A DNA stretch of 64,000 nucleotides from Hymenobacter sp. DG25B (GTDB lineage: Bacteria > Bacteroidota > Bacteroidia > Cytophagales > Hymenobacteraceae), in the NCBI RefSeq assembly GCF_000801315.1, contig NZ_CP010054.1, positions 3,782,001-3,846,000 on the forward strand, written 5' to 3'. The notes beneath the pieces are model-generated. The model did not search any database. It saw only the letters and a program-made list of their open reading frames with translations, and was not told the origin of the DNA. Position numbers and translations under genes: made by a program. Shown here piece after piece: positions 58,323-64,000 of this stretch. The first letter of the stretch is position 1. Each line of letters starts with the position of its first letter.

Positions 58323-61231
58323 CTAAAAACCAATATCCAGCACCAGGGGCTGCACCAGCCATTCCCTGGTTTGGGCGTTGTAAATGGTGCGCACGCCGGC
58401 TTCCAGGGGCGTGCGCAGCCGCAGCGGATTAAACACAAAGGAAATATCAGCCCCCATGGTGCGGTAGCTGGCCTGGCTGGTAACAGAAGTACCGTCCGGG
58501 CGCTTCACCGGCGTGCGGCCCTCCGCCACATCGTAAAAAGCCGCCGCCTTTATGCGCTGAATATACAGCCAGCGGCCAATGACCCAGTCGGTATCGGCCA
58601 GGGGCAGGCGGTATTCCAGGCTGGCGGTGGCCAGGTTTGCGAAGCTGCGGTAGTCTTGGCCCCGGGGAAAGAAGACGGCCGCGCTAAACCGGTAGTCGTT
58701 CATTTTTTGCCACTGGTACCCCGCCCGCAGGCGCAAGGAATGATGCTTGCCCACGCCGGGAAAATACGCACTGCCCTGGGCGGCTACCTGGGCCGCGCGC
58801 AGACCAGTGCCAAAGGGCGTGGTGCGCCAGGTAGCAAGCAGCGTCTGGCCCCAGCGCGGGGCCACATCCCGCTTGTTCTGGCGCAGCAGTCGGTAGTAGG
58901 ATGCCGAGCTGGCAATAGCATGCAGCCCGGTATTATCTACCTCTGTGTAGCGGCGCACGGGCAGCTGGTAGCCACTCACCTGCTGGCCCACGTAGTAGGA
59001 GCCCACCGTAAGGCCCTGCAAAAACCGCGAGCGGGTGAGCTGAAGCGGCAGGCGCGCGCCTACGGTAACGCTGGTATAGTTCCAGCGGTCCGTACGCAGG
59101 CTATCGGCTGGCGCCCGGGAGTCGATGTACAAGGATTCCCGGCGCTGGCCGCGCTCTACGGTAGCATCCAGCACCGGAAATAAGCCCTGGTAGCTGAGCG
59201 TGGCAAACGCATTGCCGGTACGCTCCGTCTGGTTGTAGCCCAGCCCGGCCACAGCCTGCAGGGTATTCAACATATCCTGAGACCGAACGCCCACGCTCAG
59301 CCCACTGCCGGCCGGCGACTGCACCAAACCCCAGCCATATATATTAAAAGCATGCGCCAGCGGGCTGTACCGCCGGGCACTGACCTTGGCATCGCCAGCC
59401 ACTACCGAATCGAGTGGCAGCACGGCACCTACCGTGCGGGCACCGGCGTCCGTCTGGGTCAGGGGCTCGGCGTAGGCGGCGGGGTCGTGCACGGCAGTAG
59501 CTACGGGTTGCCATTGGGTAGTATCCAGGGGCATTTCCCGGACGCGGCTGCCAGTGGCTTCATACTCATGAAAGGCCAGGTAGCGGCCATCGGGCGAAAC
59601 GGCAGCGTGGTAGGCGCCCAGCGGCCGGGAGGTTACCTGAAAAGTGCGCCCACTGGCCACGTGCACCGCATAGATATTGTCGATGCCGGACTGCGGGGAG
59701 TTGTACAGCACATAGCCCTGCCAGGGCTGGGGGTGGCTTACGTTGAGGGCGGCTACCGGCAATAAGTCCCGGCGCTGGCCGGTTTCCGTGTTCAGCAGCT
59801 CCAGAGTTTTGCCGTTGGGCTTCAGGGCTACGGCCACGGCGGTGCGGCCATCGGCCAGCCAGCGAGGCTGCTGGTAGAAGCTGCGCTCGGGGTTGCCCAG
59901 GGTGCGCAGAACCTGGCCGGTGCTGGCATCCAGCACCAATAGCTGCGTTTGGTAGGCGGTATTGGTGGTAACGGCCAGCAAACGGGTGCCATCCGGGGAA
60001 AGGGCCGCGGCGGTGTAGCGGCTGCCGGGCGCCAAGTGCGTGAGCTTGCCGGTGGCCAGGTCCAGAATCCGCAGCTCGGAAAATACCTGCTGGCCCCAGC
60101 GCACGTGGTACCGAAACTCGGGCCAGCACACTTTACTGCCGCCCACCGAGAGCATTTCCGGGTTATTGAGCAGGCCCACCACATGCACCTTACGCTCCGC
60201 CCCCGCCGGCTGAGTTGCACCAGCCGGGAAATATCTCCCAGGCCGCTTTTCAGGGCCAGCAGCGTGCTGTCCGTCAGGTATTGCGGGTATTGATACTGGG
60301 TAAAGACTTTCCGCTCGGGCTGCACGGCTAAATCAGTAGCTGGGGTAAGCCGCAGGTCCTGCTGCTGCCGGCGCCAGGCAGAGTCCAGCTGGGCCATGGT
60401 GCGGGCATACAGGTCCTCGGTGCGCAGGCCGGTGGTGCGCCGCAGGCTGTTAGAAAACGAAAACGGATAGGCCGGGAACTGGTAGTACTTATTGAGCACG
60501 TTGCTCCACACCTCCGGGCCAAATTGGCGCTTGGCGTAGGTGGTCAGGAAATAGCCCAGCACGTAGTGGTTGGGCACATTGTCGCGGAAGGAGCCGGCCA
60601 CGGCCTTAGGGTAGGAATAGCGCCGGCCGGCCAGCAGGTTGGCGCGCAGCTCTACATCGAAATTGGGGATGCGGCCCCGGCCGCTGCGCGTGAGAATGGT
60701 TTCGGTGCCCACGGCGTCGCCTTCGGCAAACCAATCGGGCACGCCCAGGGTGGCAGCGCCCAGGCCGCCGTAGCCAAACAGCCGGTAGGCTACTTCCGAA
60801 AGCCCCTGGTGGGGCTTTTCAAACTGCACCACGTGCCGAAACTCGTGCACGGCCAGCTGGTCCAGCCAATCCAGCGTGCCGGACAGAAACGGGTCCTGGG
60901 CGGGCGTGGTAAAGAACTCGGAGTGCCGGGGCAGAATGGTGACGAAGCCGTTGCTGATGGTGGTTTGCGTTTGCAGCACCAGCGTGAGTGGGCGGGGCCG
61001 CACGCCCAGGGAGCTGCTTACCGGCTCGTACACCTGCTCCAGCCGCCGCAACGTGCGGTGGGCGGGCTGTTCGCTGCCGGCGGGGTACAGCAGGCGGAAG
61101 TGCGGGCTGCGTAGCTCCTGCCAGCGTAGGGAAGGCGGATTTTGGTCGAGAACCGGAAACTGCTGCGCCACCACCTGGGCGGGCCGCATCGTGAACAACC
61201 CCAACACTATACCCCAAAACAGTAAACGCAT
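58323..61231 (-). pseudogene. Large envelope protein (metallopeptidase-like, TolB-like propeller, outer-membrane barrel) broken by a one-base frameshift
   Basis: One gene of about 970 codons read in two frames. The first part (from ATG 61231; signal MRLLFWGIVLGLFTMRPAQVVAQ) has a gluzincin-like site, LAVHEFRHVVQ with a later WFAEGDAVGTE. It runs in frame to LVQLS near 60211. The second part continues in another frame as PAGAERKVHVVGLLNNPEML, then WD40/TolB-like blades (LSPDGTRLLAV, VSPDGRYLAFHEYEA) and a C-terminal beta-barrel ending VQPLVLDIGF at 58323. One added C in the run at 60208-60210 restores a single frame. The domain order is that of a known Bacteroidota outer-membrane family. Either a natural mutation or a base-calling error; if it is the latter, this is an intact gene. 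Confidence 0.82.
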
Positions 61232-61386
61232 AAAGCCGGAAGGAAAACGAAAGAACGCCGGGGTTAAACGGCAGGCACAACAAAAGGTATAGAATTGTAA
61301 TCAAGGCTGGTTTGCCCAAAAATAACAGACCCGCCGCATTTGTCTATTCCCGGGCGAACCCTCCGCCGTATTGCGCCCGCGCCCTG

Positions 61387-61394
61387 TATATTTG
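61387..61394 (+). promoter_or_regulatory. -7 box upstream of the methionine aminotransferase gene
   Basis: TATATTTG, an exact TAnnTTTG match, ends 23 bases before the ATG at 61418. A TTG at 61371-61373 is the nearest possible -33 element, at rather short spacing (13 bases). Confidence 0.5.
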
Positions 61395-61417
61395 GCTTCT
61401 TCCTCTTTCCCGTTTTC

Positions 61418-62575
61418 ATGGCTACTCCTGCTTTTGTATTCAAGCTTCCCGATGTGGGAACCAGTATTTTCTCCGTGATGTCGCAGCTGGCCGCTGAGCA
61501 TGGCGCCATCAACCTGGCTCAGGGTTTCCCGGATTTCGACCCACCCACCAACCTGACCGAGGCACTGGCCCATTACGCCGGCCTGCCCGGCCACCAGCAG
61601 TACGCGCCCATGCCCGGCCTGCCCCGGCTGCGGGAACTGATCAGCGCCAAAACGGCACAGGTATACGGCGTAACGCCCCCCGACCCTACCACTGAAATAA
61701 CGGTAACCAGCGGCGCCACCGAGGCCCTGTACGCCGTGCTGGCGGCCGTGGTGCACCCCGGCGACGAGGTGCTGGTGCTGGAACCCGCCTACGACCTCTA
61801 CGGCCCGGCCATCCGGCTGCAGGGCGGCGTGCCCGTATACGTGCCCCTACGCCAGCCCGACTTTCGCCCCGACTGGGCCCTGGTGGCCGCGGCCCTTACC
61901 CCGCGCACCCGCCTTATCATGCTGAACACGCCGCACAACCCCACCGGCGCTGTAATGGATGCCGCCGACTGGGACCAGCTGGCCACCTTAGTAGCCGGCA
62001 CCAACACCCTGGTATTGAGTGACGAAGTATATGAGCACATGGTGTTTGATGGGCAGCCACACCGCAGCGCCCTGCAGCACCCGGCCCTGGCCGAGCGCAG
62101 CTTTGTGCTGTCTTCCTTCGGCAAAACCTACCACGCCACGGGCTGGAAAGTGGGCTACTGCATTGCCCCGCCCCTGCTCACGGCCGAAGTGCGCCGCGTG
62201 CATCAGTTTCTGACCTTCAGCGTGAGCACGCCCACCCAGCACGCCATTGCCGAGGTGCTCTCTGATGCCACCCATTACCACGCGCTGCCGGCCTTCTACC
62301 AGCACAAGCGCGACCTGTTTGCCCGCTTACTGCAGGACAGCCGCTTTGAGCTGCTGCCCACGGCTGGTTCTTATTTCCAGCTGGCCCGCTACCGCCGCAT
62401 TTCCTCCGAAGATGATGTTTCCTTTGCCCGCCGCCTTACCACGGAAGCCGGCGTGGCGGTGGTGCCCATTTCGGCCTTCTATCATAATGCTTTGGATGAA
62501 GGGCTGATTCGGTTCTGCTTTGCCAAGCGGGATGAAACCCTGCACGCGGCGGCCGAGCGGCTGCGGCAGCTATAG
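61418..62575 (+). CDS. Methionine aminotransferase-type class I/II aminotransferase
   Basis: 385-residue PLP enzyme from ATG 61418; an in-frame extension to 61340 is not conserved-looking. The fold-type I signs are INLAQGFPDFDPP, MLNTPHNPTGAV, LSDEVYEHMVF with D202 at the PLP nitrogen, and FVLSSFGKTYHATGWKVGY with K236 as the Schiff-base lysine. It is closest in look to YbdL/methionine aminotransferase and kynurenine-oxoglutarate transaminase. The following gene encodes an omega-amidase-type nitrilase, and the pair together fits methionine salvage by glutamine transamination of the keto acid KMTB. A TATATTTG box gives a short leader. Confidence 0.92.
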   Translation: MATPAFVFKLPDVGTSIFSVMSQLAAEHGAINLAQGFPDFDPPTNLTEALAHYAGLPGHQQYAPMPGLPRLRELISAKTAQVYGVTPPDPTTEITVTSGATEALYAVLAAVVHPGDEVLVLEPAYDLYGPAIRLQGGVPVYVPLRQPDFRPDWALVAAALTPRTRLIMLNTPHNPTGAVMDAADWDQLATLVAGTNTLVLSDEVYEHMVFDGQPHRSALQHPALAERSFVLSSFGKTYHATGWKVGYCIAPPLLTAEVRRVHQFLTFSVSTPTQHAIAEVLSDATHYHALPAFYQHKRDLFARLLQDSRFELLPTAGSYFQLARYRRISSEDDVSFARRLTTEAGVAVVPISAFYHNALDEGLIRFCFAKRDETLHAAAERLRQL

Positions 62576-62695
62576 TCCGCCTCACTTCCTTCTCAGGAAA
62601 ATTCCGCAAAAAACCAACAGTAGAATTATTCCGGCAGTAGATATGGTTCTTAGTTCGTAATATTCCTCTGTTTCTCACCACCCCCATCTGCTGTT

Positions 62696-63493
62696 GTGTC
62701 TGATCTTACTGTTTCCTGCGTACAACCGGCCTTGCAATGGCATAACCCTGAGGGGAATAGAGCGGAGCTAAGCCGGCTGATTAACGAAATTCCGATTCCT
62801 ACTGACCTGATTGTGCTGCCGGAAATGTTCAGCACGGGTTTCAGCATGGAGGCGCCGGCCTATGCCGAAACGCTGGACGGCCCCAGCGTGGCCTGGATGC
62901 AGCACATAGCCGCCGAGCGGCAGGCCGTAGTAACCGGCAGCCTGATGCTGCGGGAAGGGGAAGACTTCTATAACCGCCTGCTGTGGGTGCGGCCCGATGG
63001 CACCATGAGCCACTACAACAAGCGCCACTTATTTAGCCTGGCCCAGGAGCAGAGCGTGTTTGTACCCGGCACCGAGTCCTTACTGGAGGAGCTGAAAGGC
63101 TGGCGCATCCGCCCGCTGATCTGCTATGATCTGCGCTTCCCGGTCTGGAGCCGCAATACGCCGGAGCAGCCTTACGATTTGCTGCTGTACGTAGCCAACT
63201 GGCCAGCCGTGCGCCGCACGGCCTGGAGCACGCTGCTGCGCGCCCGCGCCATCGAGAACCTGGCTTATACCATTGGGGTAAACTGCGTGGGCATCGACCA
63301 CCACGGGCAGCCCTACACCGGCGACTCCGCCCTGCTGGATATGAAAGGGGAATACCTGGTGGAGGTGGGCAATCAGCAAACCTGCATTACCCGCACGCTG
63401 CGCCGCGCCGAGCTGGAGGCCTTCCGCAACCGCTTCCCGGCCCTGCACGATGCCGATGCTTTCAGCCTGCAGCCTACGCCCGCGCCCATCTAG
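62696..63493 (+). CDS. Nitrilase-superfamily omega-amidase
   Basis: 265-residue carbon-nitrogen hydrolase starting at GTG 62696. The catalytic triad of the nitrilase fold is E43 (VLPEMFSTGFS), K109 (SHYNKRHLFSL) and C143 (ICYDLRFPVWSR). The group is the YafV/NIT2-like omega-amidases, which deaminate 2-oxoglutaramate or 2-oxosuccinamate left by glutamine or asparagine transamination. It lies 120 bases behind the aminotransferase gene, which would produce such a product, so the two likely work together. Its stop overlaps by four bases the stop of the opposing T9SS gene (CTAG at 63490-63493). Confidence 0.92.
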   Translation: MSDLTVSCVQPALQWHNPEGNRAELSRLINEIPIPTDLIVLPEMFSTGFSMEAPAYAETLDGPSVAWMQHIAAERQAVVTGSLMLREGEDFYNRLLWVRPDGTMSHYNKRHLFSLAQEQSVFVPGTESLLEELKGWRIRPLICYDLRFPVWSRNTPEQPYDLLLYVANWPAVRRTAWSTLLRARAIENLAYTIGVNCVGIDHHGQPYTGDSALLDMKGEYLVEVGNQQTCITRTLRRAELEAFRNRFPALHDADAFSLQPTPAPI

Positions 63494-64000
63494 CGCACCA
63501 ACAGCCGGCGCACGCCCAGGCGGCCATCGGCCAGCGCTACCCGCACCACATATACGCCGGCAGCCAGCCCGACTACTGACAGGGGTTGGCGGCCGGTACT
63601 GTGGGCCTTGCGCACCGTGCGCCCGGTTACATCCAGCACCATAATTTGCCCCGGCCCGGGCAGTTGAATCTGCACGGCACCCGCGGCCGGGTTAGGAAAT
63701 ACCTGCAGCCACGGCGCCTCCTGTGTGGGGCGCGTGGCCGTGCCGGTAGCCGGCCGCTGCCGGATTCGAAAGCTCTGCACACCGCCATTTTCCTGGCCTA
63801 TCAGCAGCTCCGGCACCGCGTCTCCGTTTACATCGGCGGCCGCCAGGGCCAGGTGCAACTGCGAGGCCGTACCAAAACGGCTGGCGGCAAACTGCTTGCT
63901 CAGGGGCTGATAAAACAAATCGGTTTTAGGTGAGAAGGCACCCGAGAGGGTGCGCACGTTGCTGAAGAACTGCACCACGCCGGTATTATCCACGGTTAAT
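63490..64000 (-). CDS. T9SS cargo protein, C-terminal part (start outside window)
   Basis: The frame is open to the window edge, so only the last ~170 residues are seen. They include an FG-GAP/VCBS-type unit, LHLALAAADVNGDAVPELLIGQENGGVQSFRI, with the calcium-binding D-V-N-G-D pattern, as in beta-propeller repeat proteins. The end, WLQVFPNPAAGAVQIQLPG ... LAAGVYVVRVALADGRLGVRRLLVR, is a type A T9SS sorting domain. The protein is probably a large secreted repeat protein. Its stop overlaps the omega-amidase stop. Confidence 0.85.
   Translation of the reverse strand, partial: LTVDNTGVVQFFSNVRTLSGAFSPKTDLFYQPLSKQFAASRFGTASQLHLALAAADVNGDAVPELLIGQENGGVQSFRIRQRPATGTATRPTQEAPWLQVFPNPAAGAVQIQLPGPGQIMVLDVTGRTVRKAHSTGRQPLSVVGLAAGVYVVRVALADGRLGVRRLLVR

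Overview
The window looks like a chromosomal segment of a high-GC member of the Bacteroidota, most likely Hymenobacteraceae (Hymenobacter-like). The reasons are the 3' part of the type IX secretion protein SprA, four proteins ending in T9SS sorting domains, a TonB receptor with a CarboxypepD_reg-like N-terminus, starts without Shine-Dalgarno sequences, and promoter -7 boxes of the Bacteroidota type TAnnTTTG. Assignment below family level is an inference from style, not from a marker gene.

Layout. 1-6.5 kb: sprA (partial), gcvH, a VanZ-like protein and a secreted M28 peptidase. 6.6-13 kb (minus strand): a small secreted protein, yicC, and a probable uptake pair of a beta-helix lipoprotein with a surface-export-like signal and a TonB-dependent receptor. 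13-20.7 kb: glycosyltransferase and flippase, a MoxR ATPase, tRNA-Leu and tRNA-Gly with a clear promoter, mutS and a TrmH-family methyltransferase. 20.8-26.2 kb: two large secreted metallopeptidases with T9SS tails. 26.3-35.8 kb: mostly housekeeping (TerC, YajQ, thioesterase, NYN-cold-shock protein, mfd).

35.8-42 kb is the accessory part. An AT-rich gene (35951-38071) encodes a fused ABC-type ATPase and TOPRIM-like domain, a candidate single-gene phage-defence system of the OLD/PARIS type. It is followed by three copies of a composite repeat made of consecutive short hairpins (38217-38289, 40417-40532, 41165-41311), a T9SS-exported SBBP-repeat protein, a cupin and a DUF433/DUF5615 toxin-antitoxin pair.

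42-64 kb holds small metabolic and envelope genes: a GAF protein with an apparent C-terminal frameshift, a TonB-C protein, two acetyltransferase/peptidase neighbours, three paralogues of a small STAS-like family, META-domain proteins, a berberine-bridge-type FAD oxidase, FrnE-like DsbA, YitT, a PaaE-like reductase, msrA, a large envelope protein split by a one-base frameshift (58323-61231), and a methionine aminotransferase/omega-amidase pair. The window ends inside a further T9SS cargo gene.

Most convergent gene pairs either share one strong bidirectional hairpin terminator or overlap by four bases at their stop codons. All statements are from reading the sequence; no database search was run.
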